Counted from the first letter of the stretch, positions 1 through 6,916 are shown. The stretch is 10,505 nt of DNA from an uncultured Acidobacteriaceae bacterium (GCA_903842845.1 CAIMNN010000594.1:1-10505); one strand, 5' to 3'. A program made the numbers and translations. Notes: generated by a model from the letters alone, not told the origin.

Positions 1-1052
1 AACTCGACCCCGTCAAGGAACTCGAACCTACAGCCGACAAGCCGGAAGAAATTCACACCCCCGGCATGGGCGCAATCGCTGACATCGCCGCCTTCCTCAA
101 AATCTCCGAGGCCAACGACATCAAGTGCGTCGCCTACATGGCCCGCAAGATCAGCCCCGAAGGAAAAGACACCTGGCACGGCGTAGCCGCATTCCTTCGC
201 GGCGACCACCAGGTCAACGAAACCAAACTCCTCGGCTCCATCGGCGCAGCCGAACTCCGCACCATGGCCGCCGAAGAGCTCTCTCAATTCTTCTCCGGCC
301 CCGCAGGCTTCCTCGGCCCCGTTGGCCTCAAGCACGGCGCAAAGCCCCTCACCAATGAATTAACAGTCGTCGTCGACTCCAGCCTCGAAGGCCGCAAAAA
401 CCTCGTCGCCGGCGCCAACAAGCTCGACTATCACTTCCGCAACGTCACCCCGGGCCGCGACTTCACCTGGACCCTCCTCGCCGACATCCGTTCCGTCAAC
501 GAAGGCGAAGCCTGCCCAAAGCCAAACTGCACCGGCAAACTCGTCGTCGGCAAAACCGTCGAGATCGGCCACATCTTCAAACTCGGCTACAAATACTCCG
601 AGTCCATGGGCGCGCGCGTCCTCGACCCCAACGGCAAAGAGGTCACGCCCATCATGGGCAGCTACGGCATCGGCATCGAGCGCATCCTCACCTCCGCAAT
701 CGAGCAATCGAACGACGCCAACGGCTTCTGGCTCCCGCCCTCCATCGCTCCCTTCGCCGTCGTAGTCACCGTCACCAACACCACGGACACCGCACTCCTC
801 GCAGCCGGCGAGAAGCTCGCCGCTGAGCTTGACGCCGCCGGACTCGACGTTCTACTCGACGACCGCGACGAGCGCGCCGGCGTCAAATTCAAAGACGCTG
901 ACCTCATCGGCATCCCCTTCCGCATCAACGTCGGCAAAAAAGTCGCCGAAGGTCTCGTCGAACTCGTCACTCGCGCCGGTTCATCCAGTCAGGACGTTGC
1001 TATCGCCGAGGTCACCGCGCGCGTCAAAGCTCTGGCTGCCGTGCAACAATAG
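1..1052 (+). CDS. proS: Prolyl-tRNA synthetase, C-terminal part (5' end outside window)
   Basis: Cytoplasmic class II aminoacyl-tRNA synthetase that charges tRNA-Pro with proline. The open frame runs in from the left edge (first full codon at base 3) and gives 349 residues, so roughly the N-terminal 40% is missing. The ATG at 66 is internal, because the reading frame upstream is open and reads like ProS (EIHTPGMG). In order one sees: the end of the YbaK-like editing insertion of bacterial-type ProS (about residues 20-140 of the fragment, with FLRGDHQVNETKL); a return to the catalytic core with CPKPNC and EIGHIFKLG (about 171-195); class II motif 3, GSYGIGIERI (about 219-228); and the alpha/beta anticodon-binding domain from about 247 (APFAVVVT through DDRDERAGVKFKDADLIGIPFRI, written here only in pieces). 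It ends with TAG, 39 bp before the penicillin-binding protein gene, on the same strand. Identification rests on family motifs and is secure. Confidence 0.96.
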   Translation, partial: LDPVKELEPTADKPEEIHTPGMGAIADIAAFLKISEANDIKCVAYMARKISPEGKDTWHGVAAFLRGDHQVNETKLLGSIGAAELRTMAAEELSQFFSGPAGFLGPVGLKHGAKPLTNELTVVVDSSLEGRKNLVAGANKLDYHFRNVTPGRDFTWTLLADIRSVNEGEACPKPNCTGKLVVGKTVEIGHIFKLGYKYSESMGARVLDPNGKEVTPIMGSYGIGIERILTSAIEQSNDANGFWLPPSIAPFAVVVTVTNTTDTALLAAGEKLAAELDAAGLDVLLDDRDERAGVKFKDADLIGIPFRINVGKKVAEGLVELVTRAGSSSQDVAIAEVTARVKALAAVQQ

Positions 1053-1091
1053 TTCGCACTGTCGCGTATAGATACCGATGAAGGAGTTACG

Positions 1092-3569
1092 ATGACGCCG
1101 ATTTACGACAATGAGGATCAAGAGGACGACGATCAGGCCAAGCCCAACCCCAGGCCCGGCCGCTGGTATAGGCTCGGCATTCGCAATCGCTGGCTCCGTT
1201 ACTCCGTCTACGCAGTCATCGGCATCTTCCTGGCAGGCTTTCTCACCGTCCTCTCCGTCGGCGGATACTTCTACTTCAAAACCCGCCCCATCATCGAGGC
1301 CCGTCTCAAGCAGCCCCTCTTTGCCAACACCGCCAAGATCTTCGCTGCTCCGCGCGAGGTTCGCCCCGGTCAAAAGCTCTCCCTCGCTCGCGTAGTCGCG
1401 GAACTCAAAACCGCCGGTTACACCCCCGCTGGCGCACCGAACCCCTCTCCGCTCGGCACCTTCAACGAAGGCATCAGCACCGTCACAATTCACCCCGGCC
1501 CGCAATCCTTCCACGCGCCGGACAGTGCCACCATCCACTTCAGCGCTGGCACCGTCACCTCCATCTCCGACGAAAAAGGCCAAACCCTCAGCTCCTACGA
1601 GCTCGAGCCCCTCCTCATCACCGGCCTCAGCGACGACGCCAACCGCACCAAGCGCCGCCTCATCACCTACGACGAAATTCCCGCCAACCTCGTCCAGGCC
1701 ACGCTCGCAATCGAGGACCGCCGCTTCTTTGAGCACTCCGGCGTCAACTACGGCCGCCTCCTCCAGGCCGGCGTCAAAGACGTCCTCACTGGACACAAGC
1801 AGCAGGGCGGCTCAACCCTCACCATGCAGCTCGCACGCGGCTTCTTCCTCTCCCCGGAAAAACGCGTCAAGCGCAAAATTATTGAGATAGTCATCACTTT
1901 CCAGCTCGAACACCGCTTCACAAAAAAGCAGCTCTTCGAGATGTACGCCAACCAGATCAACCTCGGCCAGCGCGGCAGCTTTGCCATCAACGGCTTCGGT
2001 GAAGCATCGCGCGCCTATCTCGGCAAAGACATCAAGCAGCTCGACATCGCCGACTGCGCCACACTCGCCGGCATGATCCAGCGCCCCAACTACTTCAACC
2101 CTTACCGCCATCCCGAGCGCACCATCGAGCGCCGCAACCTCGTCCTCGACGGCATGGTTGAGACCGGTGCAATCACCAAGGAACAGGCCGAAAAAGCCAA
2201 GGCCGAGCCGCTCCACCTCTCGCCTCAAAGCGTCGACGCCAGCGAAGCCCCCTACTTCGTCGACCTCGTCCACGACCAGCTCGTCCAAAAATTCGGCGAT
2301 CGCGACATCAACTCCGAAGGCCTGCGCATCTACACATCGCTCGATCCCGAGCTCCAGCGCGAAGCCACCTCCGTCGTCGACTCCACCATGCACATCGTCG
2401 ACGAGCAGGTCGACAAGCTCCACGCCCATCACAAGCCCGGCGAAACCTGGTCCTATCCGCAGGTCGCGCTCGTCGCGCTCAATCCGCACACCGGTCAGGT
2501 CCTCGCCCTCGTCGGCGGACGCAACTACGGCGTCAGCCAGCTCAATCACGCCACCGCCAAGCGGCCCACAGGCTCCATCTTCAAGCCCTTCGTCTACGCC
2601 ACGGCATTCGCGCAATCCGTCGAAGGCACAAATCTCTCCGGCACCGACAAGCCCTTCTCGCAGCTCACCATGCTCAACGATGAAGAGACCACCTACGACA
2701 TGGGCAACAACGCCGAAGACTACACTCCGCACAACTTCGACAAAAAGTTCCACGGCCTCATCACCGCGCGCGAAGCGCTCCAGCACTCCTACAACGGCGC
2801 AACCATCTCCCTCGGCTCCCTCGTCGGCTTCGATCGCGTCGCCAGCTTCGCCCGCGACTCCGGCATCAAATCCGCACGCGGAACACCCGCCGTCGCCATC
2901 GGCTCATACGACGCAACTCCGATTGAAATGGCCGGCGCTTACACCGACTTCGCCAACGGCGGCCTTCACATCGACCCCTGGTTTGTGGATAGCGTCCGCA
3001 ATGCCAACGGTGACGTCGTCGCCGACTACGACCCCGTCACCAAGCAGGTCCTCGACCCACGCGCCGCATACCTCACAGTGGACATGCTCAAGAACGTCAT
3101 CAACGCCGGCACCGGCGCAGTCGTCCGCCAGCGCGGCTTCACCAATCCCGCCGCCGGAAAAACCGGAACCAGCCACGACGCATGGTTCGCTGGCTTCACC
3201 TCAAACCTCCTCTGCATCGTCTGGGTCGGCAATGACGACTACACCGACATCAAGATAGAAGGCGCTCACGCCGCCGCGCCCATCTGGGCCGAGTTCATGA
3301 AGCGCGCCGTCCTGCTCCCCCAGTACTCTGACACCAACGAGTTCTCAATGCCTGAGGGCGTCAGCTTCGACAGCATCGACAAGCCCACCCTCCTGCTCAG
3401 CGACGCCGCTTGTCCCAACGGCATGAACGTCGCTTTCCTCAACGGCACCGCGCCCATCGACACCTGCGACCACCCACCCGACCACCGCAACCTCATCCAG
3501 AAGCTCTTTGGCCTCGGCAAACCTGAGGTCAAACAGGAACCCAAGCCGGAAACCAAGCCCCCAAAATGA
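1092..3569 (+). CDS. mrcB: Bifunctional class A penicillin-binding protein (PBP1B type)
   Basis: Inner-membrane peptidoglycan synthase that polymerises lipid II (glycosyltransferase family GT51) and crosslinks stem peptides (transpeptidase). It has 825 residues, usual for the family. A short acidic cytoplasmic tail (EDQEDDD near 8-14) precedes one membrane anchor at about 38-61. A UB2H-like region (about 75-185, starting near AKIFAAPREV) is why I favour PBP1B over PBP1A. GT51 motifs: EDRRFFEH (208-215, catalytic Glu208), GGSTLTMQLAR (239-249), RKIIE (261-265), and the KKQLFEMYANQ region (278-288). Transpeptidase motifs: SIFK (495-498, acyl-enzyme Ser495), SYN (566-568) and KTGTS (690-694). 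All catalytic motifs are intact. The C-terminus is a Lys/Pro-rich tail. The start is supported by AAGGAG at 1081-1086, 5 nt before the ATG. The 39-bp gap to proS allows readthrough from it. The E. coli-style symbol is by domain architecture; a local name of PBP1A would describe the same protein. Confidence 0.95.
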   Translation: MTPIYDNEDQEDDDQAKPNPRPGRWYRLGIRNRWLRYSVYAVIGIFLAGFLTVLSVGGYFYFKTRPIIEARLKQPLFANTAKIFAAPREVRPGQKLSLARVVAELKTAGYTPAGAPNPSPLGTFNEGISTVTIHPGPQSFHAPDSATIHFSAGTVTSISDEKGQTLSSYELEPLLITGLSDDANRTKRRLITYDEIPANLVQATLAIEDRRFFEHSGVNYGRLLQAGVKDVLTGHKQQGGSTLTMQLARGFFLSPEKRVKRKIIEIVITFQLEHRFTKKQLFEMYANQINLGQRGSFAINGFGEASRAYLGKDIKQLDIADCATLAGMIQRPNYFNPYRHPERTIERRNLVLDGMVETGAITKEQAEKAKAEPLHLSPQSVDASEAPYFVDLVHDQLVQKFGDRDINSEGLRIYTSLDPELQREATSVVDSTMHIVDEQVDKLHAHHKPGETWSYPQVALVALNPHTGQVLALVGGRNYGVSQLNHATAKRPTGSIFKPFVYATAFAQSVEGTNLSGTDKPFSQLTMLNDEETTYDMGNNAEDYTPHNFDKKFHGLITAREALQHSYNGATISLGSLVGFDRVASFARDSGIKSARGTPAVAIGSYDATPIEMAGAYTDFANGGLHIDPWFVDSVRNANGDVVADYDPVTKQVLDPRAAYLTVDMLKNVINAGTGAVVRQRGFTNPAAGKTGTSHDAWFAGFTSNLLCIVWVGNDDYTDIKIEGAHAAAPIWAEFMKRAVLLPQYSDTNEFSMPEGVSFDSIDKPTLLLSDAACPNGMNVAFLNGTAPIDTCDHPPDHRNLIQKLFGLGKPEVKQEPKPETKPPK

Positions 3570-3602
3570 TCCGCGCGGTTTGCCCCTTCAGCAACCCCGT
3601 TT

Positions 3603-3629
3603 GTTCTCTGAATCGTTAGTTCTCTGAAT
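3603..3629. repeat. Short direct repeat GTTCTCTGAAT x2
   Basis: The 11-mer GTTCTCTGAAT occurs at 3603-3613 and 3619-3629 (16-bp period) just after the PBP stop codon. The CTCTGAA core resembles the CTGA heptads further along, so it may be a decayed copy of the same repeat type. No function is evident. Confidence 0.5.
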
Positions 3630-3652
3630 TAGGTTCGGTCCATCAGTGATGT

Positions 3653-3680
3653 GTCATCCCCAGCGCAGCGAGGGATCTGC
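3653..3680. repeat. Probable dispersed intergenic repeat (GTCATCC...GCGAGGGATCTGC type)
   Basis: The segment begins GTCATCCCCAGCGCAGCG and ends GGGATCTGC. From memory it resembles a short repeat scattered between genes in many bacterial genomes, including Acidobacteriota (GTCATnCTGAGCGnAGCGAAGGATC-like). Only one copy lies in this window, so its repeat status is a recollection and not shown here. It sits in the 214-bp convergent spacer between the PBP gene and the minus-strand gene ending at 3784. Confidence 0.45.
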
Positions 3681-3723
3681 ATTTGCTTCTAAATTCTCAG
3701 CTCATACAAAACTTAAGCCACGT

Positions 3724-3752
3724 AAAAAGGGGCTGCGCATCGCGCAACCCCT
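3724..3752 (-). terminator. Intrinsic terminator of the minus-strand gene at 3784-4326
   Basis: On the + strand AGGGG-c-TGCGC-atc-GCGCA-a-CCCCT (3728-3752) forms a ten-pair stem with one internal mismatch and a 3-nt loop. Read on the - strand it is followed by TTTTT (3724-3728). It lies about 32 nt past the stop codon at 3784, the expected place for a Rho-independent terminator of that gene. Confidence 0.72.
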
Positions 3753-3783
3753 GATCCCTGATTCCTGATTTCTGACCCCTGTC
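3749..3783 (+). repeat. Heptad repeat array, 5 units of YYCTGAY
   Basis: Five contiguous 7-nt units: CCCTGAT, CCCTGAT, TCCTGAT, TTCTGAC, CCCTGTC. The array abuts the stop codon of the minus-strand gene (3784) and its first unit overlaps the terminator arm. The same unit in the same orientation forms the longer array at 8382-8458. Confidence 0.8.
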
Positions 3784-4326
3784 TTACTTGATCGTAAACT
3801 TCACCACATTCGTCCGGAAGCAATCCGTCAAGCTGCCGATGCCGCACACATACCCGATCACCGCATAGGTCCCGGGCTTGGTCAGCTCGTACTCCTTACT
3901 CAGGTTCTTGTCCCACTCCAGCTTGTCAAACGACTTGAATGGTATCTGTACAACCTTCCGGCGATACAACCAGCCCGTGTAGCACTGGCTGAAAAAGTGC
4001 TCCAGGCAGCCTACTTCCGTTTCCTTGGGGCTATGGTTGTTCTGGTCAAGCACTTGTAGCTTGAGGCCGTCCGTACTGATCAGAATTTCACGGCCGATAT
4101 GGCTCTCCAGCTTCACATGCACAAATACATTCGAACCGAGCGCGAACGTCGGATTATCCATGCTCAGTGTCGCCGACGCCGTCGGCGATGTGTTGTACAC
4201 ATCATGCTGTTCTTTGCCGGCCGTGCCCAACTTGACTTGTGCTCCCAGCCACGCCGAATTGCACATCAAAATCCCGACTATCAAAGTCAGGAATATAAAG
4301 CGGATCATCTTGGTCACTTGCACCAT
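3784..4326 (-). CDS. Small exported protein of unknown function, four-Cys, probable beta-sandwich
   Basis: I do not recognise the family. With the start chosen at 4326 it has 180 residues. The open frame extends upstream to 4449, with further ATGs at 4359 and 4308. I prefer 4326 because AAAGAG lies 6 nt upstream and because it places a normal signal peptide at the N-terminus (short Lys/Arg region, then the hydrophobic IRFIFLTLIVGILM, with likely cleavage after WLGA). ILMC is not a good lipobox. The mature part alternates short hydrophobic strands, including a segment like SNVFVHVKLES and an ending like KPGTYAVIGY, which suggests an Ig-like or BsuPI-like beta-sandwich. Four mature cysteines come in two pairs, each spaced by eight residues, which fits disulfides in an exported protein. 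It is probably monocistronic, with its own promoter candidate (4464-4494) and terminator (3724-3752). Function unknown. Confidence 0.7.
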   Translation of the reverse strand: MVQVTKMIRFIFLTLIVGILMCNSAWLGAQVKLGTAGKEQHDVYNTSPTASATLSMDNPTFALGSNVFVHVKLESHIGREILISTDGLKLQVLDQNNHSPKETEVGCLEHFFSQCYTGWLYRRKVVQIPFKSFDKLEWDKNLSKEYELTKPGTYAVIGYVCGIGSLTDCFRTNVVKFTIK

Positions 4327-4455
4327 CCAACGCTCTTTCTGGCGTAATTGAATGCTCATTTCCGGTTCTTGGCACCGTGCTGCTTCTTCCCGTGTCTTGA
4401 CCTGCGGCAATCTCCATTGGAATCTTGCCAAATACAAAAAAAGACCCAAGCTTAG

Positions 4456-4494
4456 TGAACGAAATTATGCACTGCTTTTCGTTCAGTTAAGCAA
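4456..4494 (-). promoter_or_regulatory. Candidate promoter with an inverted-repeat operator over the -10
   Basis: A perfect 9-bp inverted repeat, TGAACGAAA (4456-4464) and TTTCGTTCA (4477-4485), encloses a 12-nt spacer. On the - strand a -10-like CATAAT (4464-4469) lies inside that spacer and a -35-like TTGCTT (4489-4494) lies just outside, with a 19-nt spacing (longer than ideal). Transcription would begin near 4457 and read into the exported-protein gene at 4326. A symmetric element covering the -10 is a typical repressor operator layout. The repeat has no U-run on either side, so it is not a good terminator. This is inferred from sequence only. Confidence 0.4.
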
Positions 4495-4727
4495 GTTCAT
4501 CATGGCTTTTTTGCTGTCTCAGTAATAGTAAATTTATTTTCCGCACTTTGATAGCTTTTTTTATCACTTCTGAGCTTTGCAATCATTCATTTGCCTCCCC
4601 GCGCAGACCACTCTTCCAGCCATTTGCGCACCTCTCACCGCACCTTGTCGCCCATCTGGAATTTGAAATAAATCCAATTAATTTAACAATTTAGTTCGCA
4701 AATCCCGGCCTCAGTCCCCGCCCCACG

Positions 4728-4753
4728 CCACAGCCCTTCGTCTGCGGCTGTGG
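4728..4753. terminator. Hairpin CCACAGCC/GGCTGTGG, possible 3'-end structure
   Basis: CCACAGCC (4728-4735) and GGCTGTGG (4746-4753) form a perfect 8-bp stem with a 10-nt loop, about 90 nt beyond the stop of the minus-strand gene at 4844. No U-tract follows on either strand, so it may be an mRNA 3'-end stabiliser, a Rho-type end or a repeat. It is weak as a classical terminator. Confidence 0.35.
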
Positions 4754-4843
4754 AAATCAGGTCCCATATCCTCAACTCATCCAAAACCGAATGACTTAAT
4801 AACATGGACTTAAATCTACACACTTCGCGCCAACAACCCCGGC

Positions 4844-5383
4844 TTAATGCGTCCGCGGAATCAGTTGGAATGAATTCAGATAACGTTCCGTTCCAGCGTA
4901 AGGCTCGCTCTTCGGGCTCGCCGTCAGAACCTGGTACAGCACAGAACCCACCAGATAAATCCTCGCGCTGAAGTGCATCGTGTCGTTCTCCGATTCAAAG
5001 CTCAACCCCGGGTAGATTCCCAGCGTCACCTTCGATTCTTTGCTCACCGTCGCCTTCACATTATTGATGGCCCCACTCTTCGCCCCCTCTAATACGTCAG
5101 CCGGGTCGCGGCCGCTCACCGCCGAGCCGTAATCCACCACGCCCACATACAACGCGGAACTGCCCACCTCCACCAAGTACGAGCGCAGCTCAAACGAACC
5201 CTTCTCCGTCGGCACATCCTGCTTGCTCATCACCGGCGCTGATGGCGCTGAAATGCTGAACCCGTCCGGCGCATAGCTGTAGCTCTTCCAATCCCCGCTC
5301 TGCGCTGCTACTCCCATGCTGAACACTGCACTTGCACACACCATCGACAATGCAACCAGCCACGACCCACGTTTCGTTTTCAT
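4844..5383 (-). CDS. Exported protein of unknown function (DUF1795/PsbP-like fold suspected)
   Basis: 179 residues from the ATG at 5383. That start is fixed by the strong purine-rich site GAGGAGGGAGAG just upstream. The frame is open to 5437, but the longer form would bury the signal peptide. A classical signal peptide covers residues 1-27 (KTKR, hydrophobic core, cleavage after GVAA). The mature part starts WKSYSYAPDGFSISAPSAP, and near the end reads YPGLSFES, then ARIYLVGSVLYQVL and YLNSFQLI. From memory this pattern (a substrate-like 'P-x-G-F' strand, a YLVG...LYQV strand and a final '+FLxSF' helix/strand) is seen in small periplasmic DUF1795/DcrB/PsbP-like proteins. I treat this as a fold hint, not a function. 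There are no cysteines in the mature part. It is divergently arranged with the lipoprotein gene at 5644, sharing a 260-bp control region. Confidence 0.75.
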   Translation of the reverse strand: MKTKRGSWLVALSMVCASAVFSMGVAAQSGDWKSYSYAPDGFSISAPSAPVMSKQDVPTEKGSFELRSYLVEVGSSALYVGVVDYGSAVSGRDPADVLEGAKSGAINNVKATVSKESKVTLGIYPGLSFESENDTMHFSARIYLVGSVLYQVLTASPKSEPYAGTERYLNSFQLIPRTH

Positions 5384-5453
5384 CTCTCTCCCTCCTCGTT
5401 GATCTTCAGGCCTTCTGGATTTGATATCTGCCTGCATCCTGTTGCCAATTTAC

Positions 5454-5538
5454 TGTGGTCACATTCTATCCTGATTTTCGCAACCAAAAATATTTATCGC
5501 GGCTCGCTCACAGCATCGCCCTCTTTTCTGTGACCACA
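5454..5538. promoter_or_regulatory. Inverted pair of TGTGGTCACA sites in the divergent promoter region
   Basis: TGTGGTCACA (5454-5463) and its exact reverse complement TGTGACCACA (5529-5538) face each other, 75 bp centre to centre. Each site is itself nearly palindromic (TGTG-n2-CACA). Their place between two divergent genes and against a -10 element suggests a binding site for a shared dimeric regulator. TGTG/CACA half-sites recall the CRP/FNR family, but the usual six-base spacer is absent. Confidence 0.4.
5463..5490 (-). promoter_or_regulatory. Weak promoter candidate for the gene at 4844-5383
   Basis: On the - strand TAGAAT (5463-5468) is one base from the consensus -10. A poor -35, TTTTTG (5485-5490), lies 16 nt upstream. 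The -10 directly abuts the TGTGGTCACA element at 5454-5463. The distance to the start codon at 5383 is about 75 nt. Low confidence because the -35 is poor. Confidence 0.3.
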
Positions 5539-5582
5539 TCCATTCCTCACGTCACACTTGTCTGATTCTCCGCTTTTCCACG

Positions 5583-5611
5583 TTGCTAATTCAGTGCCTC
5601 TCATCTCTAAT
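5583..5611 (+). promoter_or_regulatory. Candidate sigma-70-type promoter of the lipoprotein gene
   Basis: TTGCTA (5583-5588), a 17-nt spacer and TCTAAT (5606-5611). The predicted start of transcription is near 5618, leaving a leader of about 26 nt that contains the ribosome-binding site GGAGG (5628-5632) ahead of the ATG at 5644. Spacing and position are good; the hexamers are each imperfect. Confidence 0.5.
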
Positions 5612-5643
5612 GTTCCTAGCTCTATATGGAGGTTCAATAATTC

Positions 5644-6837
5644 ATGTCTCTGCGTCTCATACTTGTCTCCTGTCTGCTTCTCACTACCTTCTGCTTTAAC
5701 GCTTGTAGATCCAATTCTGCCAGCGGTCCTTCCAACTTGATCTCTGCCGTCACCGGCCAATCCGCAAAAAAGGTTCACTTCAAGCCTTACACCGTCATCG
5801 ACCAGACACAGGGCGGAATGGCTGTCTCCAACGTCATGGTTCCAGACGGCTGGAATTCTACCTCCTACGCTCATTGGAACTTCAATAACATTTACATTCC
5901 CGTTCAGGTCGGCATGCGCACTGAAGCGCAGGACGGAAGCAAATGGATCGAGTTCTATCCCACCAAGCTCTTCCTCTGGTTTGACAACATGTATGACCGC
6001 AACGTCCAGGGTACCTCCGACGGTGCCGTCGTCCATTTCTCCAACGCAAGACTGCCCCAGGCCTTGGCCCGTTACGTCATCCTACCCAGCCGCCGCGACG
6101 TGCAAAACCTGCGCATCCTCGGCTATCGGCCCGTCAATGACCTGCCCAAAGTCTTCGCCTCGGTTCTACAGGGGGCCAGCCTCCCCGCCAATGGTGAGGG
6201 AATCTGCATGCGCGTCAGTTATCAAAAGAACGGCGTCCCCTATGATGAAGAGTTCTACGCCTACATGCCCCCCACAGAGCAGATCTTCACACCCGACCAT
6301 GGCGCCTATGAACTTCATCGCCCCATGTATTTGGTGCACAGCATCGGTGCCAAAGCGGGCACGCTCGAGGACACACGCTCCCTCCTCGGTTTCGTCGCCA
6401 CTTCCATTCGCCCCAATCCCGCGTGGCAGCAGCGCGTGCAGGAGGTCTATCAGATTCTCGCCCAGCGTTTCGTCAACAACTTCAACAGCAACATGGCGTC
6501 CATCCGCGCCGCTGGCGAACGTAGCCGTCAGATCTCCCAACAAAACGATGAGTTCCTCCGCAACATCGACAGCTCCCTCTCATCCTCGCGTACTTCCAGC
6601 GGCTCAACATCTACTTCCAGCTCAGGATCATTTGCCAGCACCACCGACGCCTTCGACCAGTACGTCCGCGACACCGAGCACATGCAGGACCAGTATGGTC
6701 AGACCACCGACGTCAGCAACCAGTACAGCTACCATTGGGCCACCGGCTTCGGAGACTACGTCCACTCCAACGACCCCAACTTCAATCCCAATGACTACTC
6801 AAATCAAAACTACGAGCGTATGAACGCACCCAACTGA
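5644..6837 (+). CDS. Putative lipoprotein of unknown function with Ser-rich linker
   Basis: 397 residues. The N-terminus has a hydrophobic signal (residues 4-20) ending FNAC, so Cys21 could be lipid-modified; the lipobox is loose (F-N-A-C), so plain secretion is the alternative. Residues 40-255 form a compact, probably beta-rich domain (VPDGW near 67-71, aromatic-rich WIEFYPTKLFLWF region at 101-113). A probable long helix at about 256-308 (RVQEVYQILAQRF onward, rich in Q, R and N) suggests a coiled coil. Then come a Ser/Thr linker (about 310-333) and a Tyr/Asn/Asp-rich tail ending near GFGDYVHSNDPNFNPNDY. From memory, tails like that occur in other acidobacterial hypothetical proteins. The ribosome-binding site GGAGG is at 5628-5632, 11 nt from the ATG. 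Transcription is divergent from the exported-protein gene at 4844-5383; a terminator follows at 6880. I do not recognise a function. Confidence 0.8.
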   Translation: MSLRLILVSCLLLTTFCFNACRSNSASGPSNLISAVTGQSAKKVHFKPYTVIDQTQGGMAVSNVMVPDGWNSTSYAHWNFNNIYIPVQVGMRTEAQDGSKWIEFYPTKLFLWFDNMYDRNVQGTSDGAVVHFSNARLPQALARYVILPSRRDVQNLRILGYRPVNDLPKVFASVLQGASLPANGEGICMRVSYQKNGVPYDEEFYAYMPPTEQIFTPDHGAYELHRPMYLVHSIGAKAGTLEDTRSLLGFVATSIRPNPAWQQRVQEVYQILAQRFVNNFNSNMASIRAAGERSRQISQQNDEFLRNIDSSLSSSRTSSGSTSTSSSGSFASTTDAFDQYVRDTEHMQDQYGQTTDVSNQYSYHWATGFGDYVHSNDPNFNPNDYSNQNYERMNAPN

Positions 6838-6879
6838 CATCAACCTCGTCCACTCGCTCCATGCTCGCGTCAACAAAAT

Positions 6880-6916
6880 AGGCCGCAAGGTGCTCCCATA
6901 GCTCGCGGCCTTCTTT
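6880..6916 (+). terminator. Hairpin terminator after the lipoprotein gene
   Basis: AGGCCGC (6880-6886) pairs perfectly with GCGGCCT (6905-6911), loop 18 nt, followed by TTCTTT on the + strand. It lies about 40 nt past the stop codon at 6837. On the - strand ATTTTG follows, so it may work in both directions. The long loop lowers confidence. Confidence 0.6.

Larger units (their letters stand above)
4450..4843. other. AT-rich intergenic stretch without a gene
   Basis: This is 394 bp between two minus-strand genes with no plausible coding frame. The left two thirds (to about 4700) is much richer in A/T than the rest of the window; for example 4501-4560 has 19 G or C out of 60. It holds the candidate promoter/operator at 4456-4494, a hairpin at 4728-4753 and a 17-nt element (4771-4787) that matches 3696-3712 at 15 positions. 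I see nothing else that I can name. Confidence 0.6.

Noticed and set aside
1810..1840. GGSTLTMQL in the GT51 domain instead of the more usual GASTLTQQL
   Set aside because: This is a normal variant among class A PBPs; the catalytic Glu residues and other motifs are intact.
981..2786. Long minus-strand open frames opposite the penicillin-binding protein (981-1796 and 1812-2786)
   Set aside because: They are antisense shadows caused by C-ended codons. The translations are Asp/Glu/Val/Ala-rich with no motif, while the + strand frame carries every PBP motif.
3570..3783. CRISPR array, given the regular short repeats
   Set aside because: Repeat units are 7 nt and directly contiguous, without unique spacers, and no cas gene is present.
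4261..4326. Lipobox in the exported protein at 3784-4326
   Set aside because: The Cys is preceded by I-L-M, which does not match the lipobox (small residue at -1), and a normal signal peptidase I site follows.
5494..6036. 180-codon minus-strand frame overlapping the lipoprotein gene start
   Set aside because: It overlaps the well-supported + strand gene and its promoter, and no family motif or ribosome-binding site supports it.
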